64,000 nucleotides of DNA, from NCBI GenBank assembly GCA_000828975.1, contig AP014683.1:1317520-1381519 (forward strand), given 5' to 3'. A model generated the notes under the pieces. The model searched no databases, was not told the DNA's origin, and saw only the letters and a list, made by a program, of their open reading frames with translations. Shown one piece after another: positions 8,749 to 17,413 of the stretch (position 1 is its first letter; every line of letters starts with the position of its first letter). The position numbers were made by a program, and so were the translations under genes. This DNA comes from Burkholderiales bacterium GJ-E10. GTDB lineage: Bacteria; Pseudomonadota; Gammaproteobacteria; Burkholderiales; Burkholderiaceae_F.

Positions 8749-10021
8749 CGGGCGCGAAGTGGCATCGGCGCCGCCGGCGGCCGGATCGGGTAAGACTGCC
8801 CGGGACCTGCGCCAGGAGATCACCGACCGCATGGTGGCCGCACTCGGTGAGGGCCGCATTCCGTGGGACAAACCGTGGCAGTCGCTCGATCACGGCCTGC
8901 CGCGCAACGTGGCCTCGGGGCGGGAGTACCGCGGCGGCAACCGGCTCATTCTGATGCTCGAACAGATGGATCGGGGCTATGCCGATTCGCGGTTCGGCAC
9001 GATGAAGCAGATCAACGATCTGGGCGGCCGGGTCAAGAAGGGCGAGCGCGGTATCCCGGTGGAGCTCTGGAAGGAGCAGCCCTTCTGGGAGCGCCGCGAC
9101 GTGACGGTGACGGCGGCCTACGGCCAGCGAGTGAAGGTCTTCGGGGAGGAGCGCGGCAAGGTGCTGGCTGGGTCCTATTCCGACAAGGAACCCACGCTGC
9201 ACTTGAATCCGGACGATTTGCGGGTGGTGCACCGCCCCTCGGGCAAGCCCGAACAGACGATGCCCTGGAAGGACGCACACAGTCTCGATGGGATGGTCGG
9301 GCAGGTCTTCACCGTGTTCAACGTCGAGCAGACCGAAGGCATGAAGATCGAGCCGCTCGCCAAGCCCCAGGAGCGGTTCGACGTGGTCGAACGCGGAGAA
9401 GCCATCAAGGCCGCGATGGAGCGTGACGGGCTGAAGTTCGGCGAGCACCCGAAGTTCGCGTTCTATTCGCCCAAGCGCGATGAGGTCGCGCTTCCGCCGA
9501 AAGGGCAGTTCGCCGACGAGAAGGGCTACTACGGCACGCTGTTGCACGAGATCGGGCACGCGACCGGCGCCGAGAAGCGGCTGAAACGAGAAGGCATCAC
9601 CGGAAACCACCGGTTCGGCAGCGACGGCTACGCGAAGGAAGAGTTGCGCGCGGAGCTCTTCAGCGTGTTCATGGCGGCGCAAACGGGAATCCCCCACGAC
9701 GAGGGCCAGCACACGGCGTACATCCAGTCCTGGGCCGAGGCGCTCAAGAAGGACAAGAACGAGCTCTTCCGCGCGGCCAACGAGGCGAGCAAGGCGGTGG
9801 ATTACGTGCTGGGGAAGGAACAGGAGCTTGCCAAGGCAATGGAGCAGACGATGGCCGTTCGGCGAGAAATCGGCCTGGAAAGCAAGCCGCTCGAAACGGA
9901 ACTTGCCGCGCAGCGCGAGGGAGCGTTGATCGGCGTCCTTGGAACGGGCCAAGGCTCCAAGCCGGAGCGGAACGCTCCATCGCGGCAGGCGCGTCGCAAG
10001 CCCCGGGGGTTAGAGCGCTGA
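8741..10021 (+). CDS. ArdC-like antirestriction protein (ssDNA-binding N-domain plus zincin metallopeptidase)
   Basis: The ATG at 8741 is preferred over a TTG at 8708. The 426-residue protein has an ArdC N-terminal ssDNA-binding domain (about residues 15-150) and a zinc metallopeptidase-like domain with HEIGH at about residue 269 and the downstream EELRAE glutamate. ArdC proteins of conjugative plasmids protect entering single-stranded DNA from host restriction. Its place between the polyvalent protein and the coupling protein fits a role in early establishment of the element. It probably shares a transcript with the acidic small ORF it overlaps. Confidence 0.85.
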   Translation: MDDGREVASAPPAAGSGKTARDLRQEITDRMVAALGEGRIPWDKPWQSLDHGLPRNVASGREYRGGNRLILMLEQMDRGYADSRFGTMKQINDLGGRVKKGERGIPVELWKEQPFWERRDVTVTAAYGQRVKVFGEERGKVLAGSYSDKEPTLHLNPDDLRVVHRPSGKPEQTMPWKDAHSLDGMVGQVFTVFNVEQTEGMKIEPLAKPQERFDVVERGEAIKAAMERDGLKFGEHPKFAFYSPKRDEVALPPKGQFADEKGYYGTLLHEIGHATGAEKRLKREGITGNHRFGSDGYAKEELRAELFSVFMAAQTGIPHDEGQHTAYIQSWAEALKKDKNELFRAANEASKAVDYVLGKEQELAKAMEQTMAVRREIGLESKPLETELAAQREGALIGVLGTGQGSKPERNAPSRQARRKPRGLER

Positions 10022-10067
10022 CGGCTTTTCCGCCCAGCGGTTGGTGGCTTCGTAACCGCCGCAGCGC

Positions 10068-10126
10068 GCAACCGGATTCCTCCATCGGTTGCTGGGGTGC
10101 GCGCCGTCTGGCCCACGTCACGGGCC
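10068..10126 (+). promoter_or_regulatory. Inverted repeat and degenerate leader-like motif (copy D) before traG
   Basis: Arms GCAACCG (10068-10074) and CGGTTGC (10086-10092) form a 7-bp stem. GGCCCACGTCACGGGCC (10110-10126) keeps the GGCCCAC start of the recurrent leader and can fold on itself. The match to the other copies is weak. Confidence 0.35.
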
Positions 10127-10154
10127 GCTTCCCCACAACATCCGGAACGCCATC

Positions 10155-12107
10155 ATGAGCACCGTAGCCGACGCGCTGTACCACATTCCCAAGGCCCAGC
10201 GGGACATCACCCGCTTCGTCTGGCCGTCCCTGGGGCTATTCGCCCTGATCGTTCTCGTATCGATGTGGGCGGCGACCGAGTACGCCGCCTGGGGCCTGGG
10301 CTACGGCGCGGCGCTGGGCGCGCCGATTGCGCCGCGCCTCTATGTCCCGTTCGATATCGTCCTGTGGACCTGGAAGTTCGACCGCATCGAAAACGGCCAA
10401 GCCGTCATGAAGGTCTTCGAGCGCGCCCATCTCATCATGGGGGTCGGCGGATTCCTGTCTCTGATGCTGCCGGTGGCGATGGCCTACCGGAGAACCCGCA
10501 AGGCCGACGCCGAGCGCAATGACCTGCACGGCTCGGCGCACTGGGCGGGCAAGGAGGAGGTCGAGCGGGCGGGGATTCTCCCCGACGCCAAGAACACGGG
10601 CGGCGTGCTCTTCGGCGCCTGGGAGGAAAAGGGACAGACCCGGTATCTGCGCCACAAGGGGCCCGAGCACATGATGGTCTTTGCTCCGACGCGATCCGGC
10701 AAGGGCGTGGGGGTCGTGATCCCGACGCTGCTCTCCTGGGACGAATCGGTGCTGGTGCACGACATCAAGGGCGAGAACTGGGCGCTCACCAGCGGGTTCC
10801 GGCAGAAGGTGCTCGGGCAGCGCGTCATCAAGTTCGACCCGACCGCGGCGGACTCGGCGCGCTTCAATCCCCTGCAGGAAATCCGCATGGACGCAAGCCT
10901 CGTCAAGGACGTGCAGAACATCGCCACCATGATCGTCGACCCTGACGGCAAGGGCTTGAACGACCACTGGGCCAAGACCGGCTTCGACCTGATGACGGGG
11001 GTGGTGCTCTTCGTGCTGCTCTACTGGGATTCGTGCGGGCCGGACGCCCGGCTGCGCTGCTTGCACACCGTGCAGGCCATTCTCTCGGACGGCGGGCCGA
11101 TCCGCGAGATCGCCGAGCAGGCCGCGCAGAAAAACGCCCGCTCCGGAAAGCAGGGCAAAGGCGAGCAGGACGAGCAGCTGGATGGGTCGGCTGCGGTGAT
11201 GACCTACATCCGGGACGTGGCGCTCGCGAAGTCCACGGCCGTAGAGAATCCGCACGCCCGGACCGGGTGGCTGGCGGTTGCGCAGGCGAGCCAGTCGTTT
11301 CTGAACAAGGCCGCGAACGAGGCTTCCGGCGTTCTCTCCACGGCGCTTTCCTTCCTGTCGCTCTACCGCGACCCGATCGTTGCGGACAACACCCGGGTGT
11401 CGGATTTCACGCTGGAGAGCATCATGGGCGGGCCGGGCGTCGACGGCGAGCCGGTGCGCGAGAAGACGTCGCTCTACTTGGTCGTTCCGCCCAGCGACAA
11501 GGACCGCTTGAAGCCCCTTTTGCGGCTCGTCATCAACCAGGTGGTGCGCAGGCTCACCGAAGGCATGGAGTTCGATGCGGGCGGCGCCGGCAAGAGCCGC
11601 TATCCGCACCGGCTGCTGCTCCTGCTCGACGAGTTCCCGAGCCTGGGCAAGCTCGACATCTTCCAGGAGGCGCTCGCCTTCATCGCGGGCTATGGCCTCA
11701 AGGCCCTGCTCATCGTGCAGGACTTGAGCCAGCTTTTTGCCGCCTACGGCAGGGACGAGTCGATCATCAGCAACTGCCACATCCGCGTGGCCTATGCGCC
11801 CAACAAGATCGAGACGGCGGAGTTGCTCTCGAAGATGGCAGGACAATCCACCGTCAGTCACACGCAGCGGCAGTATTCCGGCAACCGCCTGGCCGTCGTA
11901 TTGCAGCACGTCAACACCAACGAGCAGATCGTGCAGCGGCCGCTCTTGACTGCCGACGAGTGCATGCGGCTGCCGCCCGATGACGAGCTGGTCTTCGTCG
12001 CCGGCTACGCGCCGCTCTACTGCCGCAAGATCAAGTACTACACCGATTCGGCCTTCGCAGCGCGCGTGAAGCTCGGGCCGGCATCCACTACCGGGCGGGG
12101 GGCCTGA
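10155..12107 (+). CDS. traG: Conjugative coupling protein TraG (VirD4 family)
   Basis: The ATG at 10155 gives a normal N-terminus with two membrane segments (about residues 20-50 and 95-115); longer upstream frames are unlikely. The 650-residue protein is the inner-membrane ATPase that brings the relaxase-DNA complex to the secretion channel. Walker A (APTRSGKGVG) lies near residue 177 and Walker B (LLLLDEFPSLG) near residue 485, with an all-alpha domain between them. The length is typical for RP4 TraG relatives. The gene ends one base before traF. Confidence 0.95.
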   Translation: MSTVADALYHIPKAQRDITRFVWPSLGLFALIVLVSMWAATEYAAWGLGYGAALGAPIAPRLYVPFDIVLWTWKFDRIENGQAVMKVFERAHLIMGVGGFLSLMLPVAMAYRRTRKADAERNDLHGSAHWAGKEEVERAGILPDAKNTGGVLFGAWEEKGQTRYLRHKGPEHMMVFAPTRSGKGVGVVIPTLLSWDESVLVHDIKGENWALTSGFRQKVLGQRVIKFDPTAADSARFNPLQEIRMDASLVKDVQNIATMIVDPDGKGLNDHWAKTGFDLMTGVVLFVLLYWDSCGPDARLRCLHTVQAILSDGGPIREIAEQAAQKNARSGKQGKGEQDEQLDGSAAVMTYIRDVALAKSTAVENPHARTGWLAVAQASQSFLNKAANEASGVLSTALSFLSLYRDPIVADNTRVSDFTLESIMGGPGVDGEPVREKTSLYLVVPPSDKDRLKPLLRLVINQVVRRLTEGMEFDAGGAGKSRYPHRLLLLLDEFPSLGKLDIFQEALAFIAGYGLKALLIVQDLSQLFAAYGRDESIISNCHIRVAYAPNKIETAELLSKMAGQSTVSHTQRQYSGNRLAVVLQHVNTNEQIVQRPLLTADECMRLPPDDELVFVAGYAPLYCRKIKYYTDSAFAARVKLGPASTTGRGA

Positions 12108-12108
12108 A

Positions 12109-12654
12109 ATGCTTGCCGCCTGCCGAGCTGCGTGGCTGGTAGCAGGAGTGCTGGCGCTCGTCGGCATGCGGGCCGCCGCCGGCATTCTCGGGGGGATGGG
12201 CTGGCGGGTGAATCTCACCGAGAGCGAGCCGCTGGGTTTCTACCGGCTGGAGCCGGTGCGTCCGGAAACGCCGATCGCGCGCGGCGCCATGGTGGAGTTC
12301 TGTCCGCCGCAGACCGTGACGCCCGCCCGGTATCCGTTCTACATGACGGGGGACTGCCCGGGCGGCGGCATGCCGATGTTCAAGCAGATCGCCGCGATCC
12401 CCGGCGATCGGATCCGGGTGAGCATGGCGAGCGTGGCGGTCAACGGCGTCGTGCTGGCGTTCAGCTCGCAGCTCACGCATTCGCAGAAGTGGCTCTGGGT
12501 GCGCCTGCCGCACCAGGCAGGAAAGTTCACGCTCGGGCGCGACCAGTACTGGCTCTACGGCAGCGGGGCGCGGCCAGCGCTCGCCGCGCAGAGCTTCGAC
12601 AGTCGCTACTGGGGGCCGGTCCGCCGCAAGGACATCCGGCGGGTCGCGCGGTGA
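12109..12654 (+). CDS. traF: TraF-type S26 peptidase (pilin maturation)
   Basis: This 181-residue membrane-anchored serine protease of the signal peptidase S26 family has an N-terminal hydrophobic segment (about residues 8-30). The nucleophile Ser39 sits in the motif ESEPLGFY and the general base Lys92 in FKQIAAIPGD, matching the Ser/Lys dyad spacing of RP4 TraF. In RP4 this enzyme trims and cyclises the TrbC pilin, so its expected substrate here is the product of 13390-13749. It follows traG by one base. Confidence 0.9.
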   Translation: MLAACRAAWLVAGVLALVGMRAAAGILGGMGWRVNLTESEPLGFYRLEPVRPETPIARGAMVEFCPPQTVTPARYPFYMTGDCPGGGMPMFKQIAAIPGDRIRVSMASVAVNGVVLAFSSQLTHSQKWLWVRLPHQAGKFTLGRDQYWLYGSGARPALAAQSFDSRYWGPVRRKDIRRVAR

Positions 12655-12676
12655 ACGGACGGGGTGGCTTGGTCTC

Positions 12677-13003
12677 TCATTTCGCAATTCCCAGGAAGAC
12701 GGCCAGGCAGCGCTCAACCTCCACCAGAGCGTCGGCATCGATGCGTCCGAGGAACGCCCCAAGCTTGTCGCGCTTCACGGTCATGGTTTTGTCCACCATG
12801 ACCTGCGACGGCTTTTGCAATCCGTTTTCCGCACTTGGTTCCACAGTGACGCGAAGAAGTGGCGCGGCAACCAGCGCGCTTGTCACCAGCAACACCGTCA
12901 CGGTGGCGTGTTCTTCAAATTGATCGGCCTGAATGACCAAGGCGGGACGAGGTTTTCCGAAGTCGCCCTGCAGCGCGATGGTTACGAAGTCGCCGCGCCT
13001 CAT
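12677..13003 (-). CDS. MazF/PemK-like toxin
   Basis: This 108-residue protein begins MRRGDFVTIAL and contains GDFGKPRPALVIQ, characteristic of the MazF/PemK endoribonuclease fold. Its start overlaps the stop of the antitoxin gene by four bases, and it runs against the conjugation operon. It is an addiction module likely to stabilise the ICE. Confidence 0.9.
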   Translation of the reverse strand: MRRGDFVTIALQGDFGKPRPALVIQADQFEEHATVTVLLVTSALVAAPLLRVTVEPSAENGLQKPSQVMVDKTMTVKRDKLGAFLGRIDADALVEVERCLAVFLGIAK

Positions 13004-13224
13004 GCAGTCCAGCCGTCCACGTCCGCCAAGGCCTCGGCCATGAACCGCTGCATCGCCTCATCGGAAATATCCGCCTGGGCCGCCAGATGGCACTGGCGGC
13101 GACATTCCTCCGCAAAGTCCGGGCGCCGGGTGTCCGGAACCCAGATTTGTACTGGTCGCAGACCTGCCCTGCGCAGAGCATCGCGGTGCTTCTGAACTCG
13201 CGCATTCACATGGAGTGTGGTCAT
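13000..13224 (-). CDS. MazE-like antitoxin (DUF3018 type)
   Basis: This 74-residue protein with a Val/Arg-rich start and the segment GLRPVQIWVPDTR is typical of the DUF3018 antitoxins paired with MazF-like toxins. It is the first gene of the module. Two direct GTTGCATG repeats lie upstream and probably bind the antitoxin or complex. Confidence 0.85.
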   Translation of the reverse strand: MTTLHVNARVQKHRDALRRAGLRPVQIWVPDTRRPDFAEECRRQCHLAAQADISDEAMQRFMAEALADVDGWTA

Positions 13225-13243
13225 ACCATCCCCTTACTTGTTA

Positions 13244-13281
13244 CATGCAACATGGTACGCAGAATGCGCGTTTCATGCAAC
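13244..13281 (-). promoter_or_regulatory. Paired GTTGCATG operator repeats and promoter of the MazEF-like pair
   Basis: GTTGCATG occurs at 13244-13251 and 13274-13281 (minus strand), in direct orientation and exactly 30 bp apart, or about three helical turns. A plausible -35 (TTGCAT) overlaps the distal copy and a -10 (TACCAT) lies between them. This fits autoregulation. Confidence 0.55.
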
Positions 13282-13316
13282 GACTCGCCACCTGATCAAA
13301 TGGGTCGCCGGAAGCC

Positions 13317-13365
13317 CGGGGCCCACCCGGCGGAGTGGATGAAGAGGGCCGGATATTCCGGTCCC
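13317..13365 (+). promoter_or_regulatory. Recurrent leader element, copy E (before trbC)
   Basis: CGGGGCCCACCCGGCGGAG then TGG (13317-13338) is followed by arms GGGCCGG (13346-13352) and CCGGTCCC (13358-13365, one bulged T) around a 5-nt loop, then AAAGGA and the ATG at 13390. The arm sequence differs from copies C and F while pairing is kept. Confidence 0.65.
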
Positions 13366-13389
13366 CGAACCATTCTCGAAAGGACCGCC

Positions 13390-13749
13390 ATGGGACGCAA
13401 CAATGCTCGAACCACCTCCATCTTCCGCGGCCCGCGCCTTGCCGCGGCGCGCCGGATTCTGCTTGCCGCCGTGGTTGCCGCGGCCACGATGAACGAGGCC
13501 CACGCCACCGGCGCGGGTGGCCTGCCTTGGGATGGCGCGATCGCCACGCTGCAAGGTGACCTGACCGGGCCGGTCGCGACGGGCATCAGCGTGATCGCGT
13601 TTCTGGCCGCCGGCGCGGCGCTGGTGTTCGGCGAAGAACTGGGCGGCATCGCCAAGAAGGCGCTCTACGTCGTGCTGGGGGTGGCCTTCATCGTCATGGG
13701 CAATTCCTTCCTCGCGGCGCTTGGGCTGACCGGCACGCTGGTGATCTGA
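13390..13749 (+). CDS. trbC: Conjugative pilin TrbC (VirB2 family)
   Basis: This 119-residue prepilin starts at the ATG after CGAAAGGACC; a longer frame beginning at 13087 is rejected because it overlaps the divergent TA promoter. It has a basic N-terminus, a long signal peptide ending around NEAHA-TGAGG, and two hydrophobic helices (about nt 13580-13640 and 13660-13745), as in VirB2/TrbC pilins. TraF (12109-12654) is the likely C-terminal processing and cyclising enzyme. Confidence 0.88.
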   Translation: MGRNNARTTSIFRGPRLAAARRILLAAVVAAATMNEAHATGAGGLPWDGAIATLQGDLTGPVATGISVIAFLAAGAALVFGEELGGIAKKALYVVLGVAFIVMGNSFLAALGLTGTLVI

Positions 13750-13754
13750 CGGTC

Positions 13755-13958
13755 ATGGGCGATCGAGCCATGCGTGAGCCCGAGTGCCCGCCGGGGCGCG
13801 GAGCGCAGTTTCCGCCCCCGGTGCTGCAGGAGACGATGGTCAAGGTCATGCAGGAGTTGATCTACCGGGGCTGGGATGTTGCCGATATCGCCGCGGCGAT
13901 GCGCGCCGTGGCGGGGATGTCGGCGATGTTGGACAAGACGAAAGGACCACGGCAGTGA
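13755..13958 (+). CDS. Small protein of unknown function within the trb operon
   Basis: This 67-residue frame lies between trbC and trbD. It overlaps trbD by GTGA and starts 5 bases after trbC. I do not recognise it. It has a Pro-rich start and an amphipathic helical part with two Met-rich stretches, and no signal peptide. The tight operon packing is the main evidence that it is real. Confidence 0.5.
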   Translation: MGDRAMREPECPPGRGAQFPPPVLQETMVKVMQELIYRGWDVADIAAAMRAVAGMSAMLDKTKGPRQ

Positions 13959-14254
13959 ACGACAACAAGACACCGATTCACGAGTCGTTGAACCGCCCGA
14001 TCCTGATGATGGGCGGCGAGCGCCAGCTTGTGCTGATGCTGGCGATCGTGGCCGGCATCTTCATCTTCTCGCTGCACAAGCTCTGGGCCGCGGCGGTGGG
14101 CGTCAGTCTCTGGACGGTGGGGCACTGGGCGCTCACCCGCGCGGCGGCCTACGACCCGCAACTCTCCAAGACCGGATCCCGCCTGCTGCGGTACCGGCAC
14201 TTCTATCCGGCGCGGGCAACACCCTTTGCACCTTCCCGGGAGATTGCATCGTGA
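13955..14254 (+). CDS. trbD: Conjugal transfer protein TrbD (VirB3 family)
   Basis: The GTG start at 13955 overlaps the previous stop. The 99-residue protein begins HESLNRPILMMGGERQ (after VNDNKTPI), a hallmark of TrbD/VirB3, with paired hydrophobic segments at about residues 25-60. It is an inner-membrane partner of the VirB4 ATPase encoded next. Confidence 0.9.
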   Translation: MNDNKTPIHESLNRPILMMGGERQLVLMLAIVAGIFIFSLHKLWAAAVGVSLWTVGHWALTRAAAYDPQLSKTGSRLLRYRHFYPARATPFAPSREIAS

Positions 14255-16701
14255 GGCGGCTGCGGGAGTTTCGCGACGCCTCCTACGGGCTCCCGGACCT
14301 GCTGCCGTGGGCGGCGCTGGTCGATGACGGGATCGTGCTCACGAAGTCGGGCGGTCTGATGGCGGGCTGGGAGTACCGCGGCCCGGACCTCGATTCGTCG
14401 ACTCCGGAGGAATTGGGCGCGATGGCCGCGCGGTTGAACGCCGCGTTGAAGCTGGGCGAGGGCTGGGTGCTGCACTGCGACGCGGTGCGGGGACCGGCGC
14501 CGGGGTATGCCCCACAGGGGGCGTTCCCGGACCGCAGCACCCGGATGATCGACGACCTCCGGCGCGCGCAGCACGAGTCGAGCGCGGCGGGCTTTGCCAG
14601 CCGCTTTGTGCTGGTCGTGACCTGGTTTCCGATGCCCGACGCCGCGGGCAAGACCGCGGATCTCTTCGTCGACGGACGGGTCAAGGGGGGCGCTGCGCGC
14701 AACCTGGAGCGATTCCGCGAACGCATCCGCGAACTGCAGGACCGGCTCTCCACCCTGGTGCACATCCGGCGGCTTGCCGATCGGGTGGATCCCCGCTCGG
14801 GCGCGGTGGAGAGCGAACTCCTCGCGCATCTCGAGCAGTGCGTCTCGCTCGCCCCCCAGGCGCGACCTTTCCGGATGAACGCCGTGCCGATGTATCTGGA
14901 CGCCGTGCTCGGGAACCACGACCTGACCACGGGCTTCGTCCCCAAGGTCGACCGCCGCTCGGTGTCGTGCATCGCGCTCGCAGAGCTTCCGCAGGAGAGC
15001 TTTCCGGGAATTCTGGATGCGCTCTCCCGGCTGCCGGTGTCCTATCGCTGGAGCAACCGGTTCCTCTTTCTCGACCCGGGCCAGGCCGGCAAGATCTTGA
15101 ACGGCTACCGCTCCAAGTGGGCGCAAAAGCGCAAGAGCGCGATGAACCTCCTGCGCGAGAACGCGGGCGGGCAGGCCACCCACATCGACGCCGACGCCGA
15201 CCGCATGGCCAACGATGCCGTGCAGGCTCTGGCCGAGGCCTCGAGCGGCATGGTGCTCTATGGCTATTTCACGAGCGTGCTGCTCCTCTCCCACGAAGAC
15301 CCGGAGATTCTCGACGAGACGACGCGCGAGATGGTGAAGTTGATCGAGAACCGCGGTTTTGGCGCGCGCGTCGAGGACGTCAACGCCGTCGAAGCGTACC
15401 TGGGCTCGATGCCCGGCAACACCGCGGCCAACGTGCGACGGCCGCTCGTCCACACGCTCAACCTCGCGCACCTGCTGCCCTTCACCTCGGTGTGGAGCGG
15501 GCAGGAGCGCAATCCCTGTCCGTTCTATCCGCCGGAAAGCCCGGCGCTGCTGTGGGCAAAAACGGACGGCGCCACGCCGTTTCGGCTGACCCTGCACGCG
15601 GGCGACCTGGGGCACACGGCGATCCTGGGGCCCACCGGATCGGGCAAGTCGACGCTGCTCGCGCTCCTCGCCGCGCAGCAGTTTCGCTACCCCCGCGCGC
15701 AGGTCTTCGCGTTCGACAAGGGATATTCCATGCTGCCTCTGGTGTGGAGCGCTGGTGGCGAGCACTACGACATCGCGGGCGAGTCGGCAGACCTCGCGTT
15801 TTGCCCGCTGGGGCGGGTGGACGAGCCCGCGGAGCAGGTCTGGGCGGCGGAGTGGATCGAGCAGCTCTGCGAGCTCCAGGGGGTGGCCATCACCCCGCGC
15901 CAGCGCAAGGAGATCTACCGCGCGCTGGTGCACCTGGGAGAGTCGACGCAGGCGATGGCGCAGCGCACGATCACGAACTTCCTCGTCCTGCTGCAGGACC
16001 AGACCCTGCGCGAAGCGCTGCAGGCCTACAGCCTGCGCGGCATGGCGGGAGGCCTCCTCGACGCCGAGACGGACAGCCTGGGCGTGGACCCGTTCCAGGT
16101 CTTCGAGATGGAGCACCTCCTCGGCAAGGGTGAGCGGCTCGTGCTGCCCGTGCTCGCCTACATCTTCCACCGCATCGAGCAGCGGTTCAAGGGGGAGCCT
16201 ACGCTTCTCATCCTCGACGAGGCCTGGATCATGCTGGGGCACCCGGTGTTCAAGGAGAAGATCCGGGAGTGGTTGAAGGTCCTGCGCAAGGCCAACGTCG
16301 CCGTGGTGTTCGCGACCCAGTCGCTCACCGATCTCACGCGCTCGGGGATCGCCGACGTGATCTTCGAATCCTGCCCGACGAAGATCTTCCTGCCCAACCC
16401 CGAGGCGCAAACCGAGAACATCCGGCCGCTCTACGGCAACGTGGGCTTGAACGCCCGGCAGATCGAAATCGTCGCGATGGCCACCCCCAAGCGCCAGTAC
16501 TACGTCGTCCACCCGGAAGGCCGGCGGCTCTTCGACCTGGGCCTGAGCGCCCCGGAACTGGCGTTCGTGGGCGCAAGCGGCAAGGAAGACATCGCCCGCA
16601 TACGCGGCTTGCGGCGGGCGTTGGGCGATGCGTGGCCCGCCCAGTGGCTGCGCGAGCGCGGCCAGAACCAGGCCGCGCAACTCTGGGAGTCCTACCAATG
16701 A
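14251..16701 (+). CDS. trbE: Conjugal transfer ATPase TrbE (VirB4 family)
   Basis: The GTG start at 14251 overlaps the trbD stop (GTGA). The 816-residue protein has the CagE/TrbE N-terminal domain, Walker A GPTGSGKST near residue 462 and Walker B LLILDEAWIM near residue 652. It powers pilus biogenesis and substrate transfer. The length matches RP4 TrbE relatives. Its stop overlaps the trbJ start. Confidence 0.95.
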   Translation: MRRLREFRDASYGLPDLLPWAALVDDGIVLTKSGGLMAGWEYRGPDLDSSTPEELGAMAARLNAALKLGEGWVLHCDAVRGPAPGYAPQGAFPDRSTRMIDDLRRAQHESSAAGFASRFVLVVTWFPMPDAAGKTADLFVDGRVKGGAARNLERFRERIRELQDRLSTLVHIRRLADRVDPRSGAVESELLAHLEQCVSLAPQARPFRMNAVPMYLDAVLGNHDLTTGFVPKVDRRSVSCIALAELPQESFPGILDALSRLPVSYRWSNRFLFLDPGQAGKILNGYRSKWAQKRKSAMNLLRENAGGQATHIDADADRMANDAVQALAEASSGMVLYGYFTSVLLLSHEDPEILDETTREMVKLIENRGFGARVEDVNAVEAYLGSMPGNTAANVRRPLVHTLNLAHLLPFTSVWSGQERNPCPFYPPESPALLWAKTDGATPFRLTLHAGDLGHTAILGPTGSGKSTLLALLAAQQFRYPRAQVFAFDKGYSMLPLVWSAGGEHYDIAGESADLAFCPLGRVDEPAEQVWAAEWIEQLCELQGVAITPRQRKEIYRALVHLGESTQAMAQRTITNFLVLLQDQTLREALQAYSLRGMAGGLLDAETDSLGVDPFQVFEMEHLLGKGERLVLPVLAYIFHRIEQRFKGEPTLLILDEAWIMLGHPVFKEKIREWLKVLRKANVAVVFATQSLTDLTRSGIADVIFESCPTKIFLPNPEAQTENIRPLYGNVGLNARQIEIVAMATPKRQYYVVHPEGRRLFDLGLSAPELAFVGASGKEDIARIRGLRRALGDAWPAQWLRERGQNQAAQLWESYQ

Positions 16702-17408
16702 AGAAACGCACCCTTGCAATCCCGGCCACTATTGCCGCACTGGTCCTCGCAACGCCCGCGCACGCGGGCGGGGGTGGAATCGGAGCGATCATGGGTGCCA
16801 CGCTGCCCGAGCAACTCATCCAGGAGATGACGCTGGGCGACCAGTATTCGACCCAGGCCGTCCAGACGGCGCAGCAGATCCAGATGGTCGCCAACCAGAT
16901 GAAGAACCTGAGCGTCATTCCGATGGAGCTCTGGCCGAACATCAGCAGCCAGCTCGCAAGCCTCGTCACGCTGGTCGGCAACGCCCATGGCCTGTCGTAC
17001 GCCGCAGCCAACACGGTGGGCGCGGTGCAATCGCAGTTCGGTGCGCCGGCCGGGGTGCTCACCAACTACGGCGCCAGCCTGCAGACGTGGACGTCGAACC
17101 TGGACAGCCAGATCGCGAGCGTGCTGCAGCAGTACGGGCTCAATGCGTCGAGCTTCGCCACGACCCAGTCCGCCCTGCAGGGCATCCAGGATGCGAGCTA
17201 TACGGCCGCGGGCCGGATGCAGGTGCTGCAGGCGGGCAACCAGATCTCGGGGCTCATGGTCAACCAGATGCAAAGCCTGCAGTCGGACATCCAGGCCGGC
17301 AACCAGGCCGAGCTCAACTTCATGGCGATGCAGGCGCATTCGCAGACGGATCAGACGAATAGCGTCGCGCCGATTCTCGCCGCTCCGACCCAGCCCGGGG
17401 CATTCTGA
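16698..17408 (+). CDS. trbJ: P-type transfer protein TrbJ (VirB5-like)
   Basis: The ATG overlaps the trbE stop (ATGA). The 236-residue protein has a clear signal peptide (KKRTLAIPATIAALVLA, cleavage near AHA-GG) and a Gln/Ser/Asn-rich, helical periplasmic body, as in TrbJ, a minor pilus-tip or periplasmic component. The N-terminal pattern GIGAIMGATLPEQLIQEM is typical of the family. Confidence 0.88.
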   Translation: MKKRTLAIPATIAALVLATPAHAGGGGIGAIMGATLPEQLIQEMTLGDQYSTQAVQTAQQIQMVANQMKNLSVIPMELWPNISSQLASLVTLVGNAHGLSYAAANTVGAVQSQFGAPAGVLTNYGASLQTWTSNLDSQIASVLQQYGLNASSFATTQSALQGIQDASYTAAGRMQVLQAGNQISGLMVNQMQSLQSDIQAGNQAELNFMAMQAHSQTDQTNSVAPILAAPTQPGAF

Positions 17409-17413
17409 GGGGA

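Noticed and set aside
13087-13389. A 101-codon N-terminal extension of the TrbC pilin frame
   Set aside because: It crosses the promoter and antitoxin gene of the divergent MazEF-like module, and the internal ATG at 13390 has a ribosome site and a proper signal peptide.
13876-14250. A longer start for TrbE reaching back over trbD
   Set aside because: The upstream part is a shadow of trbD in another frame; the GTG at 14251 overlaps the trbD stop as expected in this operon.
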